Assembly: GCF_900109685.1 (NCBI RefSeq)
Contig: NZ_FOBB01000004.1
Coordinates: forward strand, 93,842-157,841
Direction of reading: 5' to 3'
Source of the DNA: Chitinophaga rupis
GTDB lineage: Bacteria > Bacteroidota > Bacteroidia > Chitinophagales > Chitinophagaceae
DNA length: 64,000 nt
The notes beneath the pieces were generated by a model. The model was not told where the DNA came from. It did no database searches and was given only the letters and a program-made list of their open reading frames with translations. Shown piece after piece: positions 16,602 through 25,981 of the stretch; position 1 is the first letter of the stretch, and each line of letters opens with the position of its first letter. Both the position numbers and the translations under genes were made by a program.

Positions 16602-17639
16602 TTATTCTGCCTGCTGCTGTTTCAGCAGCTCATTGCCGACCTGCCTGTTCTTCAGTAACCGGATATAGTTCAGCGCAAGCCGGTTGTTATATTGTTCGTA
16701 AGCTTTCTGTGACCATTTGATCGCAAGGTCCAGCTCCCCGTTGATCTCACAGATGATGGCCATATTATAACAGGCCCTGCCGGCCACGGTGCTGTTAGGG
16801 TTCGTGGTTTCTTTCTTCCATAGCTCAGCTGCACCGTCCCAGTTGCCGGTTTGCGCTTTACGCCGGGCTGTCCTGAAATTGTCGGTTCCTTTCACATAGT
16901 AATCCCTGATCACCCTTGTCTGATATGGGATGATCCGCATGGCATAAGATTGCCCCGCTTGTACGCTCACTTCCTTTACCGCCTCTTTGCGGTTGATCAG
17001 TGCGCCAGCGGCTACCGCTGGGTTAATGCCTCTACCGGAGAAAGTAATATCCCTGGCAACGGGAAATTCATCCAGGATATTCCTGCTGGCGGGGTCATAG
17101 ATCCTCCACCCTGTTTTCACAGTGGTAAGCATACTGGCCTGGTGCTCTATGCCCGGTACATTGCCCAGCGGTGTTTTCAAAGAAACCGGTACAGCGGCAT
17201 AGCTGATCTTTGAATCGGTGTCAAAAAGCTCCAGTGAGAAAAGGGCATCCACATGATGTTCCTGGCATATTTTGTCTACGGTTTCCCAGGAGAGCGGCGC
17301 AGAGAAAAGCCCCGGGGCATTGGTGGTCAGATCCAGCTCGCCCAGCGCTTTTACATCGCTGAAACGGTTGTTCTTCAGCAGTTCGTCGGTAAGCCCGCTC
17401 ACGCTGCTTTGTGCCCCTTCCCTGTCAAGCTGTACCCCTTCCAGGCTAAATATCTTGTCAACGGCGTCTACCGCCTTATGCTGTGGGGTAATAGTGGTCC
17501 TGTTCACAACACCGGGACTTTTAACATAGGCCGGTATGGTCACAGGCGCCGGTTTCAGTACATTAATGTAAACCAGCTCAGTAGATTTGCAGGAAATGCA
17601 GGTGACCGCTGCTAAAGCAATGAAAAACAGGTTTTCCAT
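16602..17639 (-). CDS. DUF6340-like lipoprotein with C-terminal TPR-like helices
   Basis: About 345 residues from MENLFFIALAAVTCISC, a lipoprotein signal; an ATG six codons earlier only adds charged residues. The N-terminal half resembles Bacteroidota DUF6340 proteins (YINVLKPAPVTIPAYVKS...). The C-terminal about 90 residues form TPR-like helices (AGRACYNMAIICEINGELD; AIKWSQKAYEQYNNRLA). The family has no assigned function as far as I know; repeats of this kind suggest protein-protein contacts in the envelope. It converges with efflux system 1 and is not obviously part of it. The family assignment is from memory of sequence style. Confidence 0.7.
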   Translation of the reverse strand: MENLFFIALAAVTCISCKSTELVYINVLKPAPVTIPAYVKSPGVVNRTTITPQHKAVDAVDKIFSLEGVQLDREGAQSSVSGLTDELLKNNRFSDVKALGELDLTTNAPGLFSAPLSWETVDKICQEHHVDALFSLELFDTDSKISYAAVPVSLKTPLGNVPGIEHQASMLTTVKTGWRIYDPASRNILDEFPVARDITFSGRGINPAVAAGALINRKEAVKEVSVQAGQSYAMRIIPYQTRVIRDYYVKGTDNFRTARRKAQTGNWDGAAELWKKETTNPNSTVAGRACYNMAIICEINGELDLAIKWSQKAYEQYNNRLALNYIRLLKNRQVGNELLKQQQAE

Positions 17640-17750
17640 GCATCTTTTTGTAGGCATAGGATAGTAGTTGATATGATGATTGTCCCTCGTTTAACTAGTG
17701 CTATCGACCCTAAATTTACATATAAAAAAATTTACATACAACTATTACAT

Positions 17751-18212
17751 TTATATAATACATTTCCTCTTCATCATGGCAATATACTTTCCTTCCATCC
17801 TGACTAAATCATCAGTTGTTAGAAAACCTCTTTTATAAGTTTAAGAGCATTTAAAATGCTGGAATGGCTTTTCCAACCATCTATGAGCTATAGCCGTGTT
17901 GGTTATTTTTTTCAGGAATTGTATCTATTTAATGGTGGGATTATGGCTGATCTTCCCGACTGTTTTTAAATACACCTCAAAGTTTACTACAAACTGGTGA
18001 TTCAACTCCTTCAGGAATATGTTTTTTCGCTTATACTGATGTAACAGGTATAAGCCATTGTGATATGCTAATGCCTCCAATAAAGTTTTTCTCCCGATGT
18101 CCCTTCCTGCAGGTTTTTGTTTTATAAGTTCAAGCGAAACAGGTGTTTCCTGTTCATTCAGGGTGTTGCAGATGTTTAAGATCTTGACTAAAACTGTAGT
18201 GCATAAGAGTGA
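17751..18212 (-). pseudogene. Decayed Bacteroidota tyrosine recombinase (integrase) beside tRNA-Ser
   Basis: A single minus-strand frame reads the core-binding domain of a Bacteroidota phage/transposon integrase: LLHQYKRKNIFLKELN, then FEVYLKTVGKISHNPTIK, then a TAG (17927-17925) where a Tyr codon is expected, then IQFLKKITNTAIAHRWLEK and PFQHFKCS, a TAA (17843-17841), and RGFLTTDDLVRMEGK, the entry to the catalytic domain. Everything carrying the R-H-R-Y residues is gone, the 5' end lacks a start codon, and two in-frame stops are present. It begins 57 bp beyond the 3' end of the tRNA-Ser gene, the classic place for an integrase. I read it as the last trace of an integrated element. Confidence 0.82.
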
Positions 18213-18224
18213 TTATCCCTAAAA

Positions 18225-18256
18225 CAAAAAAGCCCATAAGAATGATCCTTATGAGC
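18225..18256 (-). terminator. Rho-independent terminator of tRNA-Ser
   Basis: On the minus strand GCTCATAAG and CTTATGGGC (plus positions 18256-18248 and 18240-18232) form a 9-bp stem with one G-U pair and a 7-nt loop, followed by TTTTTTG. It lies 12 nt downstream of the tRNA 3' end. Confidence 0.8.
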
Positions 18257-18268
18257 AAATTATTTGAG

Positions 18269-18353
18269 CGGAGGAAGAGGGATTCGAACCCCCGGACCTG
18301 TTACAGTCAACAGTTTTCAAGACTGCCGCAATCGACCGCTCTGCCATTCCTCC
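18269..18353 (-). tRNA. tRNA-Ser (anticodon UGA)
   Basis: 85 nt on the minus strand. Acceptor arms GGAGGAA and TTCCTCC pair perfectly, with discriminator G and no encoded CCA. The anticodon loop CTTGAAA gives anticodon TGA, the long variable arm typical of tRNA-Ser is present, and the T-arm contains GGTTCGAATCC. A terminator follows on the 3' side, then the integrase relic. Confidence 0.95.
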
Positions 18354-18438
18354 GGCGCAAAAGTATAAAAGGAATTTAATTTAAAAAATTTATTTTTCTG
18401 AAACTGCCTTATCTCCCACCCACAGGGCATTTCAGGGC

Positions 18439-18468
18439 AAAAAAAACGCCGTACCTGCGTACGGCGTT
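18439..18468 (-). terminator. Terminator of efflux system 2 operon
   Basis: AACGCCGTAC (18445-18454) and GTACGGCGTT (18459-18468) form a perfect 10-bp stem with loop CTGC. Read on the minus strand the stem runs into a U-tract (18446-18439), so it ends transcripts coming from the OMF gene at 18654. Confidence 0.88.
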
Positions 18469-18521
18469 CCTGATTCCTTGCTGTTGTGTCTTTTTCCTTT
18501 TCTATTGTTTAATTATTTCTT

Positions 18522-18647
18522 AGTCCATGGTCGATGGTCCGTAGTCCATGGTCCATTCTGTTGTTTATTTCCTTCAGGATCACTGTTATCCCATGCTCAC
18601 TCTTCCCGCGCAATATGCTATGGACCATCGTCCATCGACCATGGACT
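18522..18647. repeat. GTCCATGG-word inverted repeat block 3' of the efflux system 2 OMF gene
   Basis: AGTCCATGGTCGATGG (18522-18537) is a perfect inverted match to 18632-18647. Between and beside them are further imperfect copies of the words GTCCATGG and GGTCCGTA. The block sits between the OMF stop codon and the operon terminator. The same vocabulary returns at 26.5-26.84 kb. Confidence 0.75.
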
Positions 18648-18653
18648 CTCTCA

Positions 18654-20066
18654 CTACTTCCATCCGCCACCTAAAGACCGGTACAATTCCACTCCGGCGC
18701 TCAGCTGCTGCCGTACTATATCCACACGGGTCAGCTGGGCTTGCAGGGAATTGCTTTGTGCGGTGATCACTTCCAGGTAGTTAGCCAAACCGCTGCGGAA
18801 CAGCAGGCGGGCCTGGGAAATGGCGGTATCCAGCGTTTGTACCTGGTTGTTAGCTATCTGGCGCTGGCTTTGCAGCTTATCCAGTGTTACCAGGGCATTA
18901 CTTACTTCACCAATCGCGTTCAGCGCCTGCTGGCGGAAACGGATGGCTGCCTGGTCGCGCTGAATGCGGGCTACTTCCAGCTGCGTTTTCAGCTGGCGGC
19001 GGTTGAATACCGGTTGGGTAATTCCGCCGGCTACAGTACCGAACAGGGAGTTGATGTCAAACCATTTGGCTGCTTTGTAGGAGTTTAACCCGCCGGTGCC
19101 TGTAATGGTAAGGGCCGGGTACATGCTGGCCTGGGCCACACCTACCTGCGCATTGGCTGCTACCAGCTCCATTTCTGCAGAACGCACGTCCGGGCGTTTG
19201 CTGATCAGCTCTGCCGGTACGCCGGTGCTCAGGGAGCTCGCTAAAGTGATCTCTTCCAGGTTAGCGCTCCGTGTAACCGTACCCGGGAGTTTGCCGGCCA
19301 GGATCTGCAGCGCATTTTCCTGTATGGCAATGCCTTGTTCCAGCTGCGGTACCAGCAGGGCTGCTGTTTGCTGCTGGGATAATGCCTGTTGCACGGCCAG
19401 CTCCGTTACATCGCCGGCTGTTTTCTGCAGGCGCATCATCTGCACAATAGAATCACTCAGGGATACATTACGGCGGGCAATCTGCAATTGCTCATCCAGC
19501 ATCAGCAGGTTATAATAGCTGTTGGCTACATTGGCTACCAGCTCTGTTTGTACGGCGCGGGCGCCTTCATAGCTTTTCAGGTATTCGGCCAATGCGGCTT
19601 CTTTCTGACGTTTGATCTTACCCCACACATCTATCTCCCAGGAAAGGTTAGCAGACAGTGTATAATCCTCAATATGATCCGTCTTCAGGAAGCTGCCCAG
19701 GCTAATGCCGTTCAAGCTGTTCTTGGAAGGATGGCTGGTATTGGCTGTGGCCTGTAAATTTAAAGAGGGCAGCCAGGCCGCTTTGGCCTGTTTTACGTAC
19801 TCCTGTGCACTTTCTATATTCTTTAATGCGTACTGCAGGTCATAGTTGCCTTTCAGTGTACTGTCTATCAGCTGCAGTAACACCGGGTCCTGGAAGAACT
19901 GCTTCCACTCCACCCCTGCTATGCTGCTGTCTGAAGGCGCCTGCGTTTGCCCATTGAAGTGCTCCGGCAGTACCAGGGCGGGCCGCTCATAATTACGACC
20001 CACCCGGCAGGCTGCCAGCACTACAACTATCAGAAAAAATATTGGTATGAAAATTCTCTTTTGCAT
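18654..20066 (-). CDS. NodT-type outer membrane efflux lipoprotein (efflux system 2)
   Basis: About 470 residues, starting at the ATG of MQKRIFIPIFFL; a TTG two codons upstream is in frame but unnecessary. The signal ends in a lipobox (VLAAC). The body is a NodT-family outer membrane factor: the entry YERPALVLPEHF, two coiled-coil repeats, and the marker SANLSWEIDVWGKIKRQ. Lipid anchoring at the outer membrane is usual for this group. It is the last gene of the adaptor-RND-OMF operon, followed by a repeat block and a strong terminator. The OMF of system 3 is a paralogue with the same layout. Confidence 0.9.
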   Translation of the reverse strand: MQKRIFIPIFFLIVVVLAACRVGRNYERPALVLPEHFNGQTQAPSDSSIAGVEWKQFFQDPVLLQLIDSTLKGNYDLQYALKNIESAQEYVKQAKAAWLPSLNLQATANTSHPSKNSLNGISLGSFLKTDHIEDYTLSANLSWEIDVWGKIKRQKEAALAEYLKSYEGARAVQTELVANVANSYYNLLMLDEQLQIARRNVSLSDSIVQMMRLQKTAGDVTELAVQQALSQQQTAALLVPQLEQGIAIQENALQILAGKLPGTVTRSANLEEITLASSLSTGVPAELISKRPDVRSAEMELVAANAQVGVAQASMYPALTITGTGGLNSYKAAKWFDINSLFGTVAGGITQPVFNRRQLKTQLEVARIQRDQAAIRFRQQALNAIGEVSNALVTLDKLQSQRQIANNQVQTLDTAISQARLLFRSGLANYLEVITAQSNSLQAQLTRVDIVRQQLSAGVELYRSLGGGWK

Positions 20067-20081
20067 GTACAATTTATTTTA

Positions 20082-20149
20082 TGCTGAATGCCTAACGCTG
20101 AACGCAAAATGCAATCAGCGTTTAGCCTTCTGCATTTAGCGTTAAGCTT
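20082..20149. repeat. GCGTTTAGC/GCATTTAGC-word repeat block between RND and OMF genes
   Basis: A 68-bp block built from short variants of the words TAACGCTGA, AACGCAAAATGC, GCGTTTAGC and GCATTTAGCG in both orientations, giving an imperfect dyad. It occupies nearly all of the gap downstream of the RND stop codon, within the operon. Confidence 0.6.
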
Positions 20150-20153
20150 ATTT

Positions 20154-23100
20154 CTACAAGGCTGGTTCTTCCTCCATCTCTTCTTCGTAGACCCTTAAGC
20201 CGGCGCGGCCTGTTATCCTTTCCTGTAAGTATTGGAAAATAACATACAGTACAGGAATAATAAACACACCTAATATTACACCGGTAAGCATACCGCCGAT
20301 GGCGCTATAGCCTATGGAATGGTTACCAACGGCTGATCCTTTCTGCACAAATACCAGGGGGATCAGACCTACGATAAAGGCAAATGAAGTCATTAAGATC
20401 GGACGAAGCCTTGCTCTTGACCCGGCCAGTGCCGATTCAAGAAGGCCCATACCATTCCGTCTTCGCTGCACGGCAAATTCTACGATCAGGATCGCATTCT
20501 TGGCCAGCAACCCTATCAGCATGATCATCCCGATCTGTACATAGATGTTATTATCCAGACCGGCAAAACCGATGAAGGTAAATACACCCAGGATACCTGT
20601 TGGGATGGTCAGGATAACCGCAAGCGGCAACACATAACTTTCATACTGAGCTGCCAGCAGGAAGTACACGAATATTATACTGAGCATAAAGATGTAGATC
20701 TGCTGATCGCCCGCCTTGATCTCTTCACGGGTTGATCCTGTCCACTCGTAGCCATAACCTTGCGGAAGCGCCTGTTTTGCCGTTTCTTCAATGGCTTTAA
20801 TGGCATCACCCGTACTATAACCTGGTTTAGGCGTACCGTTGATGGTAACCGCATTAAACATGTTGTTGCGGGTTACTGTTTCCGGGCCATATACACGTTT
20901 TAACGAAACGACTGATTTTACAGGCACCATTTCATTTGAGCTATTCTTCACGTAAATACCATCGAGCGAGTGAATGTCGTTACGATAAGGCACATCTGCC
21001 TGTGCTACCACGCGATAGTATTTTCCAAAACGGTTGAAATCCGAAACATAGCTGCTACCAAAGTAGATCTGCAAGGTTTGCATCAGGTCACTGATAGCTA
21101 TGCCTAATTGCTTGGCTTTAAAATTATCTACTTCTACTCTGTATTGCGGGTTGTTAGCGGAAAAGGTAGTAAAGGCCGCACCGATCTCTTTTCTTTGCAT
21201 CAAAGCGCCGATAAAACCCCATGCATTCATGCCCAGCTGGTCCAAAGGACGGCCCAGCCTATCCTGCAGCATGAACTCAAAGCCGCTCACGTTACCAAAA
21301 CCCTGTACTGTAGGGAAGGTAAAGAAGAAGGCGCTGGCGTCTTTCAGCTGGCTTGCCGGTCCATACATCATTCCTGTAACCTGGTCAATATTCTTTACAG
21401 CTCCTCTTTCGTGCCTGTCTTTTAAGCGTATGAAACCTGCAGCATAAGGAGATGCGGCGGCATTACTGATGAAGTTAAAACCATCCACCGTCCAGGTATG
21501 CCGTACTGCCGGGTTTTGACGAAGCATCTGGTCCAACGTTTCTGTAGACTTATGCGTTCTGTCCATTGAGCTGCCCGGAGGCGTATTTAAAGCATATAAT
21601 ACAAAGCTCTGGTCTTCCGTAGGAATAAATCCTGTAGGTGCTCTGCGGGCCAGTATAAAGGCGCCGAGCGTTATAATAACCAGGAGGGTTATGGCAATCC
21701 ATTTACGGCGGATCAGAAAGCCGATGCCCTTGATATACCGGTGTGTCATTGAGTTAAACCCGGCGTTAAAGGCATTAAAGAACCGGCTTCCAAAGCCAGT
21801 TTTCTTGCCATGCTCACCTTCTCCGGTCTTTAAGAACAATGCACACAAAGCGGGGCTCAGGGTCAAAGCGTTGATAGCCGAGATCATGATCGCAATGGCC
21901 AGTGTAAAGGCAAACTGCCGGTAGAATACACCTGCAGGGCCCTGCATGAAACCAACAGGTATGAACACCGCCATCATTACAAGGGTAATAGATATGATAG
22001 CGCCGGATATTTCATCCATTGATTTCAAGGTAGCCTTTCTTGCCGGCCAGTGTGTTTGCTCCATTTTGGCATGCACGGCTTCCACCACCACGATCGCATC
22101 ATCCACCACAATACCAATGGCCAGCACCAGAGCGAACAGGGTAAGCAGGTTAATACTAAACCCAAACAGCTGCAGGAAGAAGAACGTACCTATAATGGCC
22201 ACCGGCACTGCTATGGCGGGGATCAGGGTAGAACGGAAATCCTGCAGGAACACAAACACTACCAGGAACACCAGGATAAATGCGATCACAAGCGTTTCAC
22301 GCACCTGGTCAATAGAGGCATCCAGGAAATCCTTGGCGTTGTACATAACTTCCGTTTTCACGCCCTTGGGCAGTGAAGCGCTGAACGGTACCAGCAGCTT
22401 CTCTATCTGGTCAATGATCTCGCTGGCGTTAGAGCCGGCTGTTTGAATGATCGCAAAGCCTGCAGCGGGTTTTCCGTCCAGCAGGTTGTTAGCGCCGTAA
22501 TTCAGCGAACCGAATTCTATACGCGCCAGATCTTTCAGGCGAAGCATGGATCCATCACTGTTCGCCTTTATCACAATATTCTCATAGTCCTCGTTCAGGT
22601 TCAGCTTTCCTTTGTATTTTAATACAAATTCAAAGGTTTCCTTGCTGCTTTCACCCAAACGGCCCGGAGCCGATTCTATGTTCTGATCCCTGATCGCGTT
22701 CAATACATCCTGCGGAGAAAGATTATTCGCTGCAAGACGATCGGGTTTTAACCATACACGCATGGAGTAATCCTTGGCGCCAAAGATCTGCGCCTGTGCT
22801 ACACCCGGTACACGCTGGATCTGGGGGATAAGATTGATCTTGATATAGTTTTGCAGGAACTTTTCATCGTACTCTTTGGGATCTTCACTATACAAACCCA
22901 TGAACATGATGAAACCGTTCTGCACTTTTTGTGTGCTGAGGCCTGCTGTTACTACTTCCGTAGGTAACTGGCTGGTGGCTTTGGATACCCGGTTCTGCAC
23001 GTTTACAGCAGCAATATCGGGATTGGTTCCCTGTTTGAAAAAGACCGTTAACACCATACTACCGTCGTTACTGGAGTTGGAGGTCATGTAGGTCATATTC

Positions 23101-23318
23101 TCCACCCCGTTCACTGCTTCCTCTATCGGGTTAGCCACAGAGCGGGCCACTACTTCGGCGTTGGCGCCGGGGTAGGAAGCCGTAACCGTTACGCTGGGCG
23201 GGGCGATATCGGGAAACAAGGTAACAGGCAGGGCAAAATAAGAGATAATGCCCAGCAATAGTAGAATTATGGACACTACCGTAGAAAGTACCGGCCTTAA
23301 TATGAATCTTCTTAACAT
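20154..23318 (-). CDS. RND efflux permease, HAE1 type (efflux system 2)
   Basis: 1054 residues with the standard RND topology. TM4 has the HAE1 proton-relay pair in VVDDAIVVVEAVH (Asp406-Asp407), and the conserved TM10 lysine is in LLAKNAILIVE. The periplasmic porter subdomains and docking region are complete. HAE1 pumps expel hydrophobic and amphiphilic compounds such as drugs, dyes and bile-salt-like molecules. It lies 75 bp downstream of its adaptor gene and is followed by the OMF. The nearby AraC and MarR genes probably control it. Close paralogue of the RND protein of system 3. Confidence 0.93.
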   Translation of the reverse strand: MLRRFILRPVLSTVVSIILLLLGIISYFALPVTLFPDIAPPSVTVTASYPGANAEVVARSVANPIEEAVNGVENMTYMTSNSSNDGSMVLTVFFKQGTNPDIAAVNVQNRVSKATSQLPTEVVTAGLSTQKVQNGFIMFMGLYSEDPKEYDEKFLQNYIKINLIPQIQRVPGVAQAQIFGAKDYSMRVWLKPDRLAANNLSPQDVLNAIRDQNIESAPGRLGESSKETFEFVLKYKGKLNLNEDYENIVIKANSDGSMLRLKDLARIEFGSLNYGANNLLDGKPAAGFAIIQTAGSNASEIIDQIEKLLVPFSASLPKGVKTEVMYNAKDFLDASIDQVRETLVIAFILVFLVVFVFLQDFRSTLIPAIAVPVAIIGTFFFLQLFGFSINLLTLFALVLAIGIVVDDAIVVVEAVHAKMEQTHWPARKATLKSMDEISGAIISITLVMMAVFIPVGFMQGPAGVFYRQFAFTLAIAIMISAINALTLSPALCALFLKTGEGEHGKKTGFGSRFFNAFNAGFNSMTHRYIKGIGFLIRRKWIAITLLVIITLGAFILARRAPTGFIPTEDQSFVLYALNTPPGSSMDRTHKSTETLDQMLRQNPAVRHTWTVDGFNFISNAAASPYAAGFIRLKDRHERGAVKNIDQVTGMMYGPASQLKDASAFFFTFPTVQGFGNVSGFEFMLQDRLGRPLDQLGMNAWGFIGALMQRKEIGAAFTTFSANNPQYRVEVDNFKAKQLGIAISDLMQTLQIYFGSSYVSDFNRFGKYYRVVAQADVPYRNDIHSLDGIYVKNSSNEMVPVKSVVSLKRVYGPETVTRNNMFNAVTINGTPKPGYSTGDAIKAIEETAKQALPQGYGYEWTGSTREEIKAGDQQIYIFMLSIIFVYFLLAAQYESYVLPLAVILTIPTGILGVFTFIGFAGLDNNIYVQIGMIMLIGLLAKNAILIVEFAVQRRRNGMGLLESALAGSRARLRPILMTSFAFIVGLIPLVFVQKGSAVGNHSIGYSAIGGMLTGVILGVFIIPVLYVIFQYLQERITGRAGLRVYEEEMEEEPAL

Positions 23319-23393
23319 GATAAGTTCACTTTTTGATTGTAAGTAAAATCGATTTTTGCATGGTATACTTTACATTAAAGTATAGCCTGCCAC

Positions 23394-24575
23394 TTACAAC
23401 GGTTTTGACTTGAGCACACTATCTGCTGATACCGGCTGAGGCGTAATTACTGCGCCATCCTTTAAAGTACCGGTTCCGGATATAACTATTTTCTCACCTG
23501 CTTTCAGCCCGTCGCTTACAAAATAGTAGTTGGCTGTTTTTCCGGCAATGGTAATAGGCTTGCTCGCTACTTTATTGCTATCGGCCACGGTGTATACAAA
23601 CACTTTGTCCTGTATTTCAAAGGTGGCTTCCTGCGGTATAGTAATGGCAGCAGGAACTTCCTGTGTTAATCTTACTTTACCTGTGTTACCGGTACGCAAG
23701 ATGCCTGCGGCATTGGGAAACGTGGCACGGAAACTAATAGCGCCGGTGGTTTTATTGAACTGGCCTTCTATGGTTTCTATTTTCCCTTTTTCGGTAAATG
23801 AAGTATTGTCTGCCAGGATCAGCTCTACAGGGGGCGCTTGCTTTAATTTCTCTTCAATCGTCTTACCTGGAAAGTTGTTTTTAAATGCAATGAAATCGGG
23901 CTCACTCATAGAGAAGTAGGCGTAAATTTCACGTACGTCGGAAAGCACGGTGAGTGGCTGTGCATCATTGTTGCCTACAAGGGCGCCTATTTTATAAGGT
24001 ATCCGGCCAATGTAACCGCTTACCGGTGCATTCACCAGGGTATAGCCTACATTGATACGGGCGCTGCCTACTGCTGCTTTAGCCTGGGCTACAGCTGCTT
24101 TTGCCGCTTCATAATTTGCTTTGGCTGTTTTCAGCTGCACGTCAGAAACAACGTTGTTGGCCACCAGTGGAGCCAGGCGGTCCATTTCAACCTGCGCCCT
24201 ATCCATATTGGCCTGGGCTGCAAGTACATTTGAATTTGCGCTGTTCAGCTGCTCGGCATATACCTGCGGATTTATTTTAAACAAAGGCTGGCCTGCTTTT
24301 ACATAGGCGCCTTCATCTACAAATATTTTTTCCAGATAACCAGATACCTGCGGGCGCACATCTACATTCACCTTTCCTTCCAGCGAAGCGGGAAATTCCA
24401 GGTAAGTAGTAGCCGGCGCTGATGTAATTGCCATAACCGGCAATTGAGGAGGCGGTGGCGGCGGTGGAGCTGCCTGGTTTGAAGCACAGCTATATAATAC
24501 TACAGCCAGCATCAGAATGCCGGAGAGGTAGGCGAGTGGCTTGCGTGTGATCATTTTTTTCAATAATAGTTCCAT
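23394..24575 (-). CDS. RND periplasmic adaptor lipoprotein (efflux system 2)
   Basis: 393 residues (386 if translation begins at the second Met, MITRKPLAYLSG). The lipobox is VLYSCAS, followed by a run of eight prolines as a linker. Membrane fusion features follow: lipoyl half VSGYLEKIFVDEGAYVKAGQ, an Ala-rich alpha-hairpin (about 115-175), second lipoyl half VNAPVSGYIGRIPYKIG, beta-barrel and membrane-proximal domains. It is the first gene of the operon adaptor-RND-OMF. No TAnnTTTG box is seen upstream, which fits a promoter that needs an activator, perhaps the AraC protein encoded just upstream. Confidence 0.9.
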   Translation of the reverse strand: MELLLKKMITRKPLAYLSGILMLAVVLYSCASNQAAPPPPPPPQLPVMAITSAPATTYLEFPASLEGKVNVDVRPQVSGYLEKIFVDEGAYVKAGQPLFKINPQVYAEQLNSANSNVLAAQANMDRAQVEMDRLAPLVANNVVSDVQLKTAKANYEAAKAAVAQAKAAVGSARINVGYTLVNAPVSGYIGRIPYKIGALVGNNDAQPLTVLSDVREIYAYFSMSEPDFIAFKNNFPGKTIEEKLKQAPPVELILADNTSFTEKGKIETIEGQFNKTTGAISFRATFPNAAGILRTGNTGKVRLTQEVPAAITIPQEATFEIQDKVFVYTVADSNKVASKPITIAGKTANYYFVSDGLKAGEKIVISGTGTLKDGAVITPQPVSADSVLKSKPL

Positions 24576-24769
24576 TTGTTATAGTGTTATATATTGTAAA
24601 GACGTTCGAATTCCAGTAAACGGGACAAAAAAAGCCTGTTTTACTTTTCAGCAATTAAAAGGTTGTTTGTTTTAGTGACAGCTTCGGGTAGTAGTTTTAA
24701 CAGAATTGGCCAGCAGTAAGCTCTGACATGGTTTCACCCGCCGGCGTATCCTTATACGGATCAGCAAGT

Positions 24770-24808
24770 TGTTTTGTTACTGTTGTTAAAAAATAATTTA
24801 ACAAAACA
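24770..24808. promoter_or_regulatory. 10-bp inverted repeat in the gap upstream of efflux system 2
   Basis: TGTTTTGTTA (24770-24779) and TAACAAAACA (24799-24808) are perfectly complementary with a 19-nt spacer. The gap 24576-24904 holds no gene. The repeat lies 97 bp after the AraC stop and about 195 bp before the adaptor start, so it could be an operator or the 3' end of the AraC transcript. Confidence 0.4.
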
Positions 24809-24904
24809 GGGCGGCGGGTATGTTTACGATCATTTTCATATGCTTATAAAATCAATACAAAAGTAATACAAGGCTTTAGGTTTCCTGCTTAACAAATCGC
24901 GGTA

Positions 24905-25783
24905 TTAATTGTACTTTTCCCGGATACTCCGCTGAAACATAACCGGTGTTTGCCCGGTGTGTTTTTTAAAGAAACGGTTAAAGTACGCATCATCCTCAAA
25001 GTTAAGCTGCCAGGCTATTTCCTTAACAGAATGATCTCCCCAGAACAGCAGGCGTTTGGCTTCCATGATACGTTTTTCATCTATGACCTGTTTAGCGGTT
25101 CTGCCCACCGCAGCTTTTACGGTATCGTTCAGGTGCCCCGGCGTAACGAACATCATATCTGCATAATTGGCTACCTGGGTTTTATCCCGGAAGTGCTGGT
25201 CAGACAGCTCATTGAACTGGCGTACCATGCGGCTTTGAGCCGTATCCAGCTGCATGTAGGCCACGTTGTGCTGCGGCAGCCGGCCGCAAGCCATGATCAA
25301 AGCATTCAGCAGGTTACGGATAATGCTGTCCCGCATAGGTCGCATGCTGCTGTATTCCCGGAGGATAAGACCTGCAAAGTTCATGAGCTCCTGCATCTGG
25401 GCTGCCTTTACTGGAATGGCCCGCTTATCAAAGATGCACGCCCAGCAGTTGAGCATACCCTGGCATTCCGCCATCAGGAATTCTTTATCAAAGTGGATAT
25501 ATACGGATTCACAGATGGAGTCCTCACTTCCATGTTGATGTACCTGGTCTGGCGCCAGCAGGATGACTGCCGGTGCGGCAACGGTATACTTTTCAAAATC
25601 TATGTACTGGGTCATTTGCCCGGATAACAGCAACGTAATAGTGAAACCTGCATGCCGGTGCGGATGTACCGCCCCTCCTGCGGGCATGTTCAGCGAACGG
25701 CCAATAGTAAACCCCGGCATTTCGGATGCTCCAGGCATTTGCGCGCTGATATCATACACGGGTATTAACACATTGTTCTTCAT
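24905..25783 (-). CDS. AraC-family regulator, probable control of efflux system 2
   Basis: 292 residues. An N-terminal cupin sensor with the metal-site-like HPHRHAGFTITLLLSG segment (about 40-60), a linker helix region, and the C-terminal AraC double HTH (about 195-290), ending in the signature FEDDAYFNRFFKKHTGQTPVMF. It is encoded directly upstream of the adaptor gene on the same strand, so local control of the pump is likely (inference). A MarR gene follows upstream, with a MarR-type palindrome in between, suggesting a two-regulator cascade. Confidence 0.87.
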   Translation of the reverse strand: MKNNVLIPVYDISAQMPGASEMPGFTIGRSLNMPAGGAVHPHRHAGFTITLLLSGQMTQYIDFEKYTVAAPAVILLAPDQVHQHGSEDSICESVYIHFDKEFLMAECQGMLNCWACIFDKRAIPVKAAQMQELMNFAGLILREYSSMRPMRDSIIRNLLNALIMACGRLPQHNVAYMQLDTAQSRMVRQFNELSDQHFRDKTQVANYADMMFVTPGHLNDTVKAAVGRTAKQVIDEKRIMEAKRLLFWGDHSVKEIAWQLNFEDDAYFNRFFKKHTGQTPVMFQRSIREKYN

Positions 25784-25964
25784 CAGAAAGGCGTTTTTTC
25801 AGATCAAATGCCGGTGGAGGATATAAAGGCAACGCTATGATTACTACAGTTACAGTACAACAAGTTCCATCACATAACTTCTGCCAACAAATTTAAAATA
25901 TCCTTCCAGCAATTTTCTAAATAATTACAATTAATTCTTCAAGACAATTATACAAGATAAGTAT

Positions 25965-25976
25965 TTAGCCAGCTAA
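25965..25976. promoter_or_regulatory. Second copy of the putative MarR operator
   Basis: TTAGCCAGCTAA, identical to the copy in the MarR promoter (26434-26445). It lies 6 bp after the MarR stop and 182 bp upstream of the AraC start. On the minus strand a TTG (25990-25988) precedes it and a weak TACTTATC box follows, so it may overlap an AraC promoter. Confidence 0.55.
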
Positions 25977-25981
25977 CCATA

